Below, piece after piece: positions 35,668-44,702 of a stretch of 64,000 bases of DNA. The position numbers and the translations under genes were made by a program. This DNA is from Paenibacillus sp. OV219 (lineage in GTDB: Bacteria > Bacillota > Bacilli > Paenibacillales > Paenibacillaceae), in NCBI RefSeq assembly GCF_900110075.1, contig NZ_FOCJ01000007.1:124001-188000 (forward strand), written 5' to 3'. Below the pieces are notes generated by a model. It made no database searches. It was not told the origin of the DNA and saw only the letters and a program-made list of their open reading frames with translations. Every line of letters begins with the position of its first letter. Positions within the stretch are counted from its first letter, which is position 1.

Positions 35668-37956
35668 GTGACACAAAGCTTTAAACCCTTCTTGTTTATC
35701 CTGTTCATCTCGACTGTGCTTGTGGCAGGCATCAGCCTTTATTCCTACTCACAGTCCAAAGTGATTTTGAAGGAAAGAATGACACTATCTACCCAGCAAA
35801 CGGTCATGCAAACGGTTGATGAGCTTAATCTGATGCTGCGCACCTACGAAGACCTCACCTACAACGTCATTACAGACGCCGGGATTCTCAGCAGTCTTCA
35901 AATCTACGGCGACATGCAAGGCGACCCACTTGATCGTTTTAACGCTGCTAATCAAATCAAATCGATCCTCTCCGTGCGGTTCTTCAGCAAAGCTGATATT
36001 AAAGACGTACATTTCTTTCCGATTGATAGCCTTGTTAAGGAAATTTCGACAGTCGGCCCTTCTGAACCAAGGCTCGCCTATGTGAATAGCGATTGGTACA
36101 AGCAGGCGATCGCCGGAAATGGACGCAATGTCTGGCTCGAAACTAGACGGACCGGGTTTCTGGAAAGCGGGCAGCCTTCCTTTGCCATTAGCCGGATTTT
36201 AACGCTGCCGACCGGAATGAAGTATATTCTATTCGTCGAAATCAGCACACAAGATGTCAACAGCGCGCTCGCTGAAGCCACTCTTGGCAAAACAGGCGAA
36301 ATGGTGCTGCTGAACGATGGGAACCGGTTGCTCAGCCAATCGCGACAAAGTGTAATCGGCGATAAATACCGAATTCCTCTGCTTGCGCCGGATAAGGCAA
36401 ACCGGGATGAGTCGAAGTATTTGATGCGGAACGCTGTAGCTCGTATTGATGGTAAACAACAGTTGGTCGTCACTGGCAAGCTGGCCTCGACAGGCTGGAC
36501 TATAGAGGCAGTTGTGCCGGTGAACGAGCTGATTCAGGATACAGCGAAGCTCCGCAACACGATGCTGATCTGTATCGTCTTCATTGGCATTGCGACATTT
36601 CTGGTCAATTACTTGTATCAGCGCAGACGAAGCAGTGCGGCGATCCGCTATATGGCCTATCACGATCACTTGACCGATCTGGCGAACCGCAAGCTGTTTA
36701 ATGAACTGCTGGATCGGGAAGTTAATGTATCGAAGCAGCAAGGGCTGCGTTTTGCCGTACTCTTCATCGACTTGGACAGGCTAAAGCTCATTAATGATAC
36801 GTTCGGGCACGGCGCTGGCGATAAGCTGCTTGTCGATATTGCAACGAAGCTGAAGCGCCAGCTTCCGAAGGAGTATACGGCAGCAAGGTTCGGCGGCGAT
36901 GAGTTTCTCATTCTGATGCCGAACGTTAGGGATGGTGTGGAAGTTGAATTGCTCATTCACGAGCTTGCCGCGCTCATCCAGCAGCCGATTTATTATCAGG
37001 ACAAAGAGCTGTATTGCTCTGCCAGCATCGGCGTCAGCATGTATCCGCAGGATGGCGATGACGGACCATCGCTAATCAAGAACGCGGATATGGCCATGTA
37101 CAGTGTGAAGGAAAGCGGCCGAAGCAGTCATCGCTTCTACGATATTGCGATGGACAAGAAGTCGTATGGCAAGTTTGAGCTGGAGCGCGATTTGCGTAAG
37201 GCGCTGGAGCGGGAGCAGCTGCTGCTCGTCTATCAGCCGCAGGTTCATTTGGAATCAGGCACAATCGTAGGTGTGGAAGCGCTCGTTCGTTGGAAGCATC
37301 ATGAGCAGGGAATGATTTCTCCAGCTAATTTTATCCCCATTGCCGAAGAAACACGCCTAATCATCCCAATTGGCGAATGGATTCTGTACACCGCATGCAG
37401 GCAAAATAAATCGTGGCAAGAGGACGGTCTCCCTCCGGTTCATGTCTCGGTCAACCTGTCGATTCATCAGTTCCAGAGTCCCGGCATCGTCGATAATGTC
37501 GCTCGCATCCTGCGTGAGACAGGGCTTGCGCCGCAGTGGCTGGAGCTGGAGATTACGGAATCCATTGCGATGCATGATGTAGAGCAGGTTATTCGAACGC
37601 TGCAAGGCTTGTCGGATTTGGGGGTCAAAATATCAATTGACGATTTTGGCACCGGCTATTCCTCGCTCAGTTATTTGAAGAACTTCCCAATTGAACGTCT
37701 GAAGGTGGACAAGTCCTTCCTCGATAATATGATTGAAAGTCCGAAGGAACGCGCCATTGTAGGGTCCATCATTGTCATGTCGCACAGCCTTGGTCTTAAA
37801 GTGACTGCAGAAGGTGTGGAGAAAGTGGAGCAGGTGCAATTGCTGCGTGAGCTAAGTTGTGACGATGCGCAAGGGTATTACTATAGCCGTCCGCTGCTGC
37901 CTGACGATTGTGCCAAACGATTAGCCGAGAATGCAACTTTTGCGGTCAGGGGGTAG
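35668..37956 (+). CDS. membrane Cache-type sensor with GGDEF and EAL domains
   Basis: A 762-residue protein. Membrane helix 1 is at residues 8-28, an extracytoplasmic Cache-like sensor spans about 30-285, helix 2 is TMLICIVFIGIATFLVNYL, then GGDEF (RFGGDEF) and EAL (VEALVRWKH, ELEITES, DDFGTGYSSLSYL) follow. Both catalytic signatures are intact. The RxxD inhibitory site is missing. GTG at 35668 is preferred over TTG at 35662 because of the spacing to GGAGG. It is four bases upstream of a sugar-binding lipoprotein gene, so the external sensor may receive its signal from that protein. Confidence 0.88.
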   Translation: MTQSFKPFLFILFISTVLVAGISLYSYSQSKVILKERMTLSTQQTVMQTVDELNLMLRTYEDLTYNVITDAGILSSLQIYGDMQGDPLDRFNAANQIKSILSVRFFSKADIKDVHFFPIDSLVKEISTVGPSEPRLAYVNSDWYKQAIAGNGRNVWLETRRTGFLESGQPSFAISRILTLPTGMKYILFVEISTQDVNSALAEATLGKTGEMVLLNDGNRLLSQSRQSVIGDKYRIPLLAPDKANRDESKYLMRNAVARIDGKQQLVVTGKLASTGWTIEAVVPVNELIQDTAKLRNTMLICIVFIGIATFLVNYLYQRRRSSAAIRYMAYHDHLTDLANRKLFNELLDREVNVSKQQGLRFAVLFIDLDRLKLINDTFGHGAGDKLLVDIATKLKRQLPKEYTAARFGGDEFLILMPNVRDGVEVELLIHELAALIQQPIYYQDKELYCSASIGVSMYPQDGDDGPSLIKNADMAMYSVKESGRSSHRFYDIAMDKKSYGKFELERDLRKALEREQLLLVYQPQVHLESGTIVGVEALVRWKHHEQGMISPANFIPIAEETRLIIPIGEWILYTACRQNKSWQEDGLPPVHVSVNLSIHQFQSPGIVDNVARILRETGLAPQWLELEITESIAMHDVEQVIRTLQGLSDLGVKISIDDFGTGYSSLSYLKNFPIERLKVDKSFLDNMIESPKERAIVGSIIVMSHSLGLKVTAEGVEKVEQVQLLRELSCDDAQGYYYSRPLLPDDCAKRLAENATFAVRG

Positions 37957-37960
37957 GTCA

Positions 37961-39337
37961 ATGGGGATAACGGCAAGAGGAAGACTGCAGCTTCTGCATG
38001 GCTTGCTAGTGGCGACGACGGTTATGGCAACAGGCTGCAGCGCGAAAGATGCGAACTCGACAGGGGGCACCCAAGTAACGGATGCACAGGCGACCAGCCG
38101 CGAAGAGGAGAACAGCACCTCGGCGGAGGGCGATCTGAAGCTGCGAATGATGGAAAGCTTGACGAACCCGCAGCGAACGGAAATTCTGAAGTCGCTCATC
38201 GCACAATTCGAGCAGGAGAATAAGCCGATTCAAGTGGAACTAATCTCGCCGCCGTTTGATCAGGCAGATGAAACCATTGAGACGATGCTGTCAACGAAGC
38301 AAGACCTTGACGTGGTTGAAGTCCGTGAAATTAACGTTGCGGACTATGTGAACAAGCAATATATCGAACCGCTCGATGCATACACCGCTAGCTGGCAGGA
38401 TTATTCCACGGTACAGCAAATTCCGCTTAGCGTGGGGAGCGTGAATGGCAAGCTGTATTTTCTGGCGAATGGACTGTACGAGCGCCAGCTCTACTATCGC
38501 AAAGATTGGTTTGATCAGGCGAATATTGTCCCGCCGTCTACATGGGGTGAGATCTATGACGCCGCTGTGAAGCTGACTGATCGCGCGCGTAATCAATACG
38601 GTTTCTCCTTCCGCGGCGCGAAGGGCGCGAACGGTGTCTTCGACGGTATGATTCGCACTTACAACGGAACAGCTATGAATTTGACGGACGGCGCTTTTCT
38701 AAACAGCGGCTCCACGATCTATTCAACGCCGGCTGCGGACGAGGCGCTGACACTCTATAAGAAGCTGTATGAGAATGCGTCGCCGAAGGAATCAGTGTAC
38801 TGGGGATTTGATGAGCAGGTGAAGGCATTCACATCCGGTCAGACCGCGATGCTGCTGCAGGACAGCGACGTCATTCAGACGCTGCAGACTCAGATGAAGC
38901 CAGGTACATGGGCGGCCGTGCCGATGCCCAAAGGCCCAAGCGGCAAGTCGCTGATTACGGTCGGCGCAGCAGGCTGGGGCATTCCGTCAGCCTCCCCACA
39001 TAAGGATGCGGCATGGAAGCTGATCGCATTCCTGTCGAGTTCAGATCAGAACACGGCGTTCAGCAAGCAATACGGGCTTGTGCCGATCCATACGACGGCA
39101 GCGACAGATCCGTTTTTCATGACAGGCCCTTATAAAACGCTGCTCGATATGACCAATGATCCGGATACCTATTTGTACTATCAAACCCCGATTAAGTACC
39201 CTGGTAATAATGAGTGGTCCAAAGTATCAACGACGACGGAGCAGGAGATGCTGCTTGGCAAAGCCACGGTGCAGGAAACGCTTGTGAAGTGGGATGCGTA
39301 CTGGAAGGAGCAGCAGAGGTTGATGCTGGGCAAATAG
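37961..39337 (+). CDS. extracellular sugar-binding lipoprotein without transporter genes
   Basis: A 458-residue family-1 solute-binding protein. The signal peptide has a lipobox ending ATGC (Cys26), then a Ser/Glu-rich linker and the body (DVVEVREINVADYV, LYYRKDWFDQANIVPPSTWGE). ATG at 37961 follows AGGGGGT; an upstream in-frame start would overlap the previous gene. No permease or ATPase gene accompanies it; its only operon partner is the Cache-GGDEF-EAL protein. It may deliver ligand to that sensor rather than to an importer. Confidence 0.85.
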   Translation: MGITARGRLQLLHGLLVATTVMATGCSAKDANSTGGTQVTDAQATSREEENSTSAEGDLKLRMMESLTNPQRTEILKSLIAQFEQENKPIQVELISPPFDQADETIETMLSTKQDLDVVEVREINVADYVNKQYIEPLDAYTASWQDYSTVQQIPLSVGSVNGKLYFLANGLYERQLYYRKDWFDQANIVPPSTWGEIYDAAVKLTDRARNQYGFSFRGAKGANGVFDGMIRTYNGTAMNLTDGAFLNSGSTIYSTPAADEALTLYKKLYENASPKESVYWGFDEQVKAFTSGQTAMLLQDSDVIQTLQTQMKPGTWAAVPMPKGPSGKSLITVGAAGWGIPSASPHKDAAWKLIAFLSSSDQNTAFSKQYGLVPIHTTAATDPFFMTGPYKTLLDMTNDPDTYLYYQTPIKYPGNNEWSKVSTTTEQEMLLGKATVQETLVKWDAYWKEQQRLMLGK

Positions 39338-39353
39338 ATGGCAAGGTAGAGGG

Positions 39354-39387
39354 CAGTTCGATCCGAAGGGGTGGAGCTGTTTTTTTT
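39354..39387 (+). terminator. terminator of the GGDEF-EAL/binding-protein operon
   Basis: CAGTTC...TCC pairs with GGG...GAGCTG around GAAG, followed by eight T. Confidence 0.8.
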
Positions 39388-39402
39388 GTCGAAAAGTAGG
39401 CG

Positions 39403-39432
39403 TTGACACAATATGGGAAAAGGGAGTAGCAT
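39403..39432 (+). promoter_or_regulatory. sigma-A promoter of the GH172-type gene
   Basis: A perfect TTGACA (39403-39408), 18 bases, TAGCAT (39427-39432, four of six). Confidence 0.6.
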
Positions 39433-39449
39433 AGGTGCCATGTTCATGA

Positions 39450-39463
39450 AGTAACCGTTTACA
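39450..39463 (+). promoter_or_regulatory. cre site (CcpA operator)
   Basis: AGTAACCGTTTACA matches 13 of 14 positions of the catabolite-responsive element and lies about 18 bases after the -10, where CcpA represses in the presence of preferred sugars. Confidence 0.6.
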
Positions 39464-39492
39464 TACCAATGTGATAGGGAGAGGGCATCGAC

Positions 39493-40578
39493 TTGTACAA
39501 CTTTAACGGCCTTGATATGGGGATTGGCAACTTAGCACGTTTGTCGAATGCGAAGACAAGATCAATCAGTCCGGAGAATTTTACAGGGGAACCTGGCCAA
39601 GGCGGCATGGCAACAGAAGGAACCGGCCAGAACTGTGCGCGAGACTTAGGTCTAGGCTGGAAAGTATCGCCTTCGGTGGAGATTGAGCCTGGCGCGACAT
39701 TGACGATGGCTAACATTGAAGGTCCTGGCGCGATTCAGCATATTTGGCTGACCTGCTTCCCGGGCTCGTGGCGTAATATGATTATTCGCTTCTACTGGGA
39801 CAATGAGGAGACACCATCGGTTGAAGTACCTGTCGGCGACTTCTTCTGCAACGGCTGGCAAGAGCGCTGCAATGTAAACTCGTTCCCGATTGCGGTCAAT
39901 CCGGCGGGCGGGATGAACAGCTATTGGCAGATGCCTTTCCGCGGCTCGGCACGTGTTACGATGGAGAATACGTCCAAGACCGATAAAGCAGTGCTGTACT
40001 ACCAAATCGACTATACGCTTACAGAAGTGCCGGAGGATATGGCTTATTTCCACGCACAGTGGAGAAGAAGCAACCCAGTTGCTTATAAAGATGTGCATAC
40101 ATTAATTGACGGCGTGACGGGAAAAGGCCACTACGTCGGAACGTACCTGGCATGGCAGGTGAACAACACCGGCTGGTGGGGCGAAGGTGAGATCAAGTTC
40201 TACATGGACGGCGATACGGAGTATCCAACGATCTGCGGTACGGGGACGGAGGATTACTTCGGCGGCGCGTGGAACTGGGAGCATCCGCAAGGGCAGTACG
40301 GCGTGTACTCGACACCGTTCCTTGGCATGCACCAGGTTATCAAGCCGGACGGCTTGTACCGGAGCCAGCAGCGCTTCGGCATGTATCGTTGGCATGTGCA
40401 GGACCCGATTCGCTTCGAGTCGGAGCTGCGCGTGACGATTCAAGATCTCGGCTGGCGTTCTGGCGGACGCTACCTGCCGCAACAGAGCGATATCGCATCG
40501 ACGACGTTCTGGTACCAGGCAGAGCCGCATGCACCGTTCCCGGCGCTTCCGGGCAATGATGAGCGTGAAGTGATTTAG
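39493..40578 (+). CDS. GH172-type (DUF2961) glycoside hydrolase
   Basis: A 361-residue cytoplasmic protein of the DUF2961 family, now GH172, which includes alpha-D-fructofuranosidase/difructose-anhydride and alpha-D-arabinofuranosidase enzymes. Typical segments are ENFTGEPGQGG near the N-terminus, IEGPGAIQHIWLT, PVGDFFCNGW and GTGTEDYFGGAWNWE. TTG at 39493 follows GAGAGGG. A cre site shows catabolite repression. Which sugar it cleaves is not decided. A fructokinase gene 2.5 kb downstream would fit a fructose product. Confidence 0.85.
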   Translation: MYNFNGLDMGIGNLARLSNAKTRSISPENFTGEPGQGGMATEGTGQNCARDLGLGWKVSPSVEIEPGATLTMANIEGPGAIQHIWLTCFPGSWRNMIIRFYWDNEETPSVEVPVGDFFCNGWQERCNVNSFPIAVNPAGGMNSYWQMPFRGSARVTMENTSKTDKAVLYYQIDYTLTEVPEDMAYFHAQWRRSNPVAYKDVHTLIDGVTGKGHYVGTYLAWQVNNTGWWGEGEIKFYMDGDTEYPTICGTGTEDYFGGAWNWEHPQGQYGVYSTPFLGMHQVIKPDGLYRSQQRFGMYRWHVQDPIRFESELRVTIQDLGWRSGGRYLPQQSDIASTTFWYQAEPHAPFPALPGNDEREVI

Positions 40579-40600
40579 TCACAATGGATTGGACAAGCAG

Positions 40601-40630
40601 AGCCGACTCTTTATGGGAGTCGGCTTTGTT
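40601..40630 (+). terminator. terminator after the GH172-type gene
   Basis: AGCCGACTC pairs with GAGTCGGCT around an eight-base loop, followed by TTGTT. It also lies right behind the minus-strand small ORF. Confidence 0.8.
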
Positions 40631-40632
40631 AT

Positions 40633-40791
40633 TTACCTACGCAGCCGTTTAACGCCGTTATAGATGGACCACAAACCGACGGCGCAATAGAGCACTGTAC
40701 GAAGGGTGCTTGAATATGGGGGGATGAACACAATTGTGATACAAACCAACCCTAGAAGAATCATGATATATGCATAGATTTTTATGCCCAT
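40633..40791 (-). CDS. 52-residue small membrane protein
   Basis: ATG at 40791 is preceded by GGGAG nine bases away, and the frame runs to TAA at 40633. The product begins MGIKIYAYIMILLGLVCIT and has two hydrophobic stretches separated by PPYSSTLR and a basic tail KRLRR, as expected for a small two-helix membrane protein. The terminator hairpin follows its stop codon. It lies between a terminator and the protease gene, in a stretch otherwise without a gene. Family unknown. Confidence 0.6.
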   Translation of the reverse strand: MGIKIYAYIMILLGLVCITIVFIPPYSSTLRTVLYCAVGLWSIYNGVKRLRR

Positions 40792-40882
40792 TTGATTACA
40801 CTCCCTTGCTCAATTACGTTCCTAAGGCGAAACATGCTATGATAAGTTTACCCTAATCTTTGGAAAAGTGGGAGATGTTTCG

Positions 40883-42205
40883 ATGCCTAGACGCCGTCGT
40901 TCAAAAGGGTTTGTATGGTTCGTATGGTTCGTGGTGTATGCGGCGCTCGTGACCGCTTATGTCTGGTACACGTCGCCGAATAATGTACCTTCTTCGTATG
41001 CCGGAACAGCAGCTGATCCGACTACGTTCTTCTCGAGCAAGCAGCTCGCCGATAGTGCGAGATTGAATGCGATGCGCAATTGGATCTTCTTCATCAGCGC
41101 ACCGTGGGAGTGGCTCATCTATCTGTTTCTGCTGTTCGGCGGGCTCGCTCGTTATTGGCGGGATGCGCTGGAGTCGCGGAGATTGCCGCTTGTCGTACGG
41201 TTTCCGCTCTACGTGCTGCTTGTAGATGCCGCTGCGTTCTTACTCTACTTGCCACTTCGGGCGCTTAGCTTTGCCTTGTCCAAGTCGTATGGCATCTCGA
41301 CACAGCCATGGCCCGGTTGGCTCCGGGATAAGATCGTTGCCTTCGGCGTCGGCTATATCACCTTACTCGCGGTTACGGCGGTTGCGTTCTGGATCATGTC
41401 GCGCAGAGGACGCTGGTGGTTGAAGCTGTGGCTCATTTCGGTACCTTTTACCGCATTCATGATGTACGTGCAGCCGGTCATTATCGACCCACTGTATAAT
41501 CACTTCACGCGTCTGTCCGATCCGCAGCTGGAACAGAAGATTCTTGCGCTCGCTGCCAAGTCTGACATTCCCGCGAGCCGAGTTTATGAGGTGGATATGT
41601 CCGCCAAAACAAATGCAATTAACGCCTATGTCACTGGAATCGGCTCGTCCTTGCGTATCGTGCTGTGGGATACGACGCTGAAGCAGTTGAATGAGCAGGA
41701 GATTCTGCTCATCATGGCGCATGAGATGGGGCATTATGCGATGCACCATCTCGAATGGAGCGCTCTCGGCGCGGTAGGTTCGTCGCTGGTCGTGATTGTC
41801 ATTGGCGGTTGGATCTATATTTGGTCAATCCGTCGCTTCGGGGATAGGCTCGGTATTCGCAGTCGCTCAGATATAACGGCGCTGCCGTTGCTGCTGCTTA
41901 TCCTATCGCTGCTATCGTTTGCGTCGCTTCCGGTGAGCAATTATGTGTCCCGCCAAGCGGAATCGGCGGCAGATGCGTACGCCATGGATCTGCTCGACAC
42001 CGCTGACGGGTCAATCTCGATGCAGCAGAAGACCGCACTCGTTACGCTGAGCGATATGAATCCACCGATGCTCGTTCGCTGGTTCCGTGACACGCATCCG
42101 AGCGATATGGAGCGGATTATCGCAGCGATGGAGTTCGCGAAGGCGCATCCGCGTGCAGCGGCTGAGAGCAGCGCCGCTGTCAAAGGGGCCGCTTCAAGTG
42201 ACTAG
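40883..42205 (+). CDS. M48-family membrane metalloprotease (Ste24/CAAX-protease type)
   Basis: A 440-residue membrane protease with an N-terminal helix, three further helices in the CAAX-protease N-domain, the zinc motif HEMGH (residues 280-284), two more helices and the third ligand Glu in RQAESAADAYAMDL. It probably degrades or processes membrane proteins. ATG at 40883 follows GGGAGATG. The alpha/beta hydrolase gene overlaps its end by eight bases, so both are co-translated. Confidence 0.88.
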   Translation: MPRRRRSKGFVWFVWFVVYAALVTAYVWYTSPNNVPSSYAGTAADPTTFFSSKQLADSARLNAMRNWIFFISAPWEWLIYLFLLFGGLARYWRDALESRRLPLVVRFPLYVLLVDAAAFLLYLPLRALSFALSKSYGISTQPWPGWLRDKIVAFGVGYITLLAVTAVAFWIMSRRGRWWLKLWLISVPFTAFMMYVQPVIIDPLYNHFTRLSDPQLEQKILALAAKSDIPASRVYEVDMSAKTNAINAYVTGIGSSLRIVLWDTTLKQLNEQEILLIMAHEMGHYAMHHLEWSALGAVGSSLVVIVIGGWIYIWSIRRFGDRLGIRSRSDITALPLLLLILSLLSFASLPVSNYVSRQAESAADAYAMDLLDTADGSISMQQKTALVTLSDMNPPMLVRWFRDTHPSDMERIIAAMEFAKAHPRAAAESSAAVKGAASSD

Positions 42206-42977
42206 CGGCACAGCGGGAGGAGAGGTGTCGCTCTATCTGCTTGGCGGACTGGCGACGGCTCCGCTGTTTATGGAGAGTTTCCGCTCCGCCTTGCATGGCG
42301 TGCTGGGGCGGGAAGGGTACGAGGTGGCGACATCAGAGCTGCTGTTCCCGTACGGGAATTGGTCTCGTGGAGTCGTGCCGCAGATCTGGGAGATAGGCCG
42401 GGATATGCGGCGAAGCCCGCGCAAGACAGGGCGCTCGATCGGCGGCAGGCGCACGGTGGCGGCAATTGGCGAGAGTAGGCACCGCCTTGGTCTGTCTGCT
42501 TCGGGCGGAGGCAGAACGATTCTCGTTGGCCACAGCGGCGGCGGTGTCGCAGCGGTACATGCTGCGATGCAGCTGATGGAGCAAAGCAGCAAAGGGCGAA
42601 GTCCGCTCGTCGTCATGATTGGTTCGCCGCGCTGTCGCATTCCAGTGCAGCTTCGGCAGTCGGTGCTGTACGTGTATGCGACTCCTGCGGGGACACCATC
42701 GTCCGGCGGCAGAATTGCGGACATGATCTGCAAGCTGGGGACATTCGGCGGCTGGGGCGGTGGCAGCAGCGTGGATTTCGCCGGCAGAGCGCCGCGCCGC
42801 TCGTTTCCGGGCTGGAACCATAACAAGTACGGTCCGGCTGGCGCTTGCGGAGTGCCGATTGTTGGATGGCACCCGGATTATTTTCGCGAGCAGGCTCCAT
42901 ACGTCAATGGAATGGGGTTATCGAACCAGTGGCTGACCCTGCATGCCGTGTGGGAATGGCTGCGCGGCAAAATATAA
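42198..42977 (+). CDS. alpha/beta-hydrolase family protein
   Basis: A 259-residue cytoplasmic hydrolase with nucleophile elbow VGHSGGG near residue 115 and an N-terminal LLGGLATAPLFM strand. GTG at 42198 overlaps the end of the M48 gene (GTGACTAG), with AAAGGGG upstream; a second GTG at 42225 behind GGAGG is possible. Activity unknown: esterase or lipase-like is most likely. Its coupling with the protease suggests a shared membrane-related role. Confidence 0.75.
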   Translation: MTSGTAGGEVSLYLLGGLATAPLFMESFRSALHGVLGREGYEVATSELLFPYGNWSRGVVPQIWEIGRDMRRSPRKTGRSIGGRRTVAAIGESRHRLGLSASGGGRTILVGHSGGGVAAVHAAMQLMEQSSKGRSPLVVMIGSPRCRIPVQLRQSVLYVYATPAGTPSSGGRIADMICKLGTFGGWGGGSSVDFAGRAPRRSFPGWNHNKYGPAGACGVPIVGWHPDYFREQAPYVNGMGLSNQWLTLHAVWEWLRGKI

Positions 42978-43062
42978 CTTGCCGCTTGCTAGTAATTTTG
43001 CTATTTTGCATAGTAGAAGATAAAGCTATCATTGGTAAGCTGATTAGGAGGATTTGGGGAGC

Positions 43063-43944
43063 ATGTTGATTGGAGCAGTTGAAGCGGGTGGAACAAAGTT
43101 TGTTTGTGGGATTGGGAGCGAGGACGGCGTAATTCAGGATCGGGTAAGCTTCCCGACGGAGCAGCCGGATAAGACGATTGCTAACGTCATTCAATATTTC
43201 CGTGATAAAAAGGTTGAAGCAATTGGCATCGGCTCTTTTGGACCAATCAATATTGATCCAACAAGCCCACAGTATGGCTACGTCACGACGACGCCAAAGC
43301 CGCTCTGGGGCAACTATCCGGTTCTGCCGGAGCTGCGCAAAGTGTTCGACGTGCCATTCGGCTGGGATACAGATGTTAACGCGGCTGCGCTTGGTGAAGC
43401 GACTTGGGGTGCGGCGGCTGGACTCGACAGCTGCTTGTACTATACTGTCGGTACTGGTATCGGCGTAGGCGTCTATGCAGAGGGCAAAATGGTGCACGGT
43501 CTCGTTCATCCCGAAGGCGGCCATGTGCTGACACGCCGTCATCCGGAGGATACGTTCGAAGGCTCCTGCCCGTATCACAGCGACTGCTTGGAAGGTATGG
43601 CAGCTGGACCTGCAATTGAGCGCAGATGGAAAGTCAAGGGAAGTGAACTCGGCGTCGATCACCCGGCTTGGGAGATGGAAGCCTTCTACCTCGGACAAGC
43701 AGTAGCGAACGCGATTCTGCTGCTGTCGCCGAAGAAGATCATTCTTGGCGGCGGCGTCATGCACCAAGAGCAGCTGTTCCCGCTTATCCACGCGGAAGTG
43801 CGCAAGAACTTGAAGGGCTACATCAGCGCTGAAGCCGTGCTGGACGGCATCGGCAGCTACATCGTGCCGCCAGGACTTGGCGATAACGCTGGCTTGTGCG
43901 GTTCACTCGCGCTCGGCCTGCGTGCGCTGCAAGAGGCGAAGTAA
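43063..43944 (+). CDS. scrK: ROK-family fructokinase
   Basis: A 293-residue sugar kinase. The N-terminal phosphate loop EAGGTKF, the catalytic region GWDTDVNAAALGE, VGTGIGVGVY and a zinc site with CPYHSDCLEG are the pattern of Firmicutes fructokinases (ScrK/GmuE type). It phosphorylates fructose at C6 with ATP. ATG at 43063 is used with AGGAGG eleven bases upstream. It is followed by a perfect terminator and stands as a single gene. Confidence 0.88.
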   Translation: MLIGAVEAGGTKFVCGIGSEDGVIQDRVSFPTEQPDKTIANVIQYFRDKKVEAIGIGSFGPINIDPTSPQYGYVTTTPKPLWGNYPVLPELRKVFDVPFGWDTDVNAAALGEATWGAAAGLDSCLYYTVGTGIGVGVYAEGKMVHGLVHPEGGHVLTRRHPEDTFEGSCPYHSDCLEGMAAGPAIERRWKVKGSELGVDHPAWEMEAFYLGQAVANAILLLSPKKIILGGGVMHQEQLFPLIHAEVRKNLKGYISAEAVLDGIGSYIVPPGLGDNAGLCGSLALGLRALQEAK

Positions 43945-43962
43945 TATTGGATTTGAAAAAGG

Positions 43963-44001
43963 AAAGGACTCATGCCCTGTTGTGGCATGAGTCCTTTTGT
44001 T
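43963..44001 (+). terminator. terminator of the fructokinase gene
   Basis: AAAGGACTCATGCC pairs perfectly with GGCATGAGTCCTTT around a seven-base loop, followed by TGTTGTTT. Confidence 0.88.
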
Positions 44002-44154
44002 GTTTGTGGTTAAGGTGGCAGGGAACAAGAGAGAAGCGAGGTACCCGCATACAGACAATTCGAAGGCGGGAGCAAGAATAGTGGGAGGTAGTGATCTACA
44101 ATGGCGAGATTGGCTGCGATTTCGAGTAAGAGGTGTACCTGTTACCCTATATTG

Positions 44155-44246
44155 GAATTGAACGAAAGAAGCTGGTCTGGTGGACTACATTGGGGTGAAA
44201 CCGGAGAATTGAGCGAAAGAAGCTGGTATGGTGGACTACATTGATC
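44155..44246. repeat. two 41-bp direct repeats, 51-bp period
   Basis: GAATTGAACGAAAGAAGCTG at 44155 recurs as GAATTGAGCGAAAGAAGCTG at 44206 and continues alike through TGGTGGACTACATTG. The stretch 44002-44362 has no convincing gene; it looks like degenerate intergenic repeat sequence. Confidence 0.7.
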
Positions 44247-44289
44247 AAAGACAGTCCTCAGGGTCACTACTTATGGGGAAATCAGAGAG

Positions 44290-44332
44290 TTCTCACCAAA
44301 GAGGGGTATCACGTACCCTTCTTTGGTGAGAA
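44290..44332. repeat. 43-bp inverted repeat
   Basis: TTCTCACCAAAGAGGGGTA faces its near-exact complement ending TTTGGTGAGAA around a short loop. There is no T-run on either strand, so it is not a typical terminator, although it lies behind the minus-strand TfoX-like gene. Confidence 0.7.
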
Positions 44333-44362
44333 AGCCGCAGAGTGAAATCAGATTGCGAAATA

Positions 44363-44677
44363 CTACTCCGTCAGCGACCGCACATATTGCAGCGCAGCGC
44401 CAGACAGCTCGTCCCATTGCGCCGCATGGGCATTTGGTACGCGAAGCCAGCCCTTCATCTGCTTGCCCGGGGACGGCTCGAATGTTGCCGCACCTTCGAG
44501 CGAATCAGCGCTGTTGCCCACTGGCAGCTTGAATACCATGTCTTCCTTGTAGAACATGGCGAACGCTTTCTTATTGATTTTCAAACATTTGGCGCCGAAC
44601 ATGCTGCCCTTCACGACACTGTCCGTGTGACTGAGGTGGTCACCGATTTCTTGATAATGCTGTTCATGCTGTGACAT
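44363..44677 (-). CDS. TfoX N-terminal-domain protein
   Basis: A 104-residue protein with the TfoX_N pattern MFGAKCLKINKKAFAMFYKEDMVFKL. It lacks the C-terminal domain of Haemophilus TfoX/Sxy. Stand-alone TfoX_N proteins are common in Firmicutes and their role is unknown. ATG at 44677 follows GGAGG nine bases upstream. It lies 25 bases downstream of the rhamnosidase-like gene and may end that operon. Confidence 0.8.
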   Translation of the reverse strand: MSQHEQHYQEIGDHLSHTDSVVKGSMFGAKCLKINKKAFAMFYKEDMVFKLPVGNSADSLEGAATFEPSPGKQMKGWLRVPNAHAAQWDELSGAALQYVRSLTE

Positions 44678-44702
44678 CCAAAGCAGCCTCCCTGATTATG
44701 AT

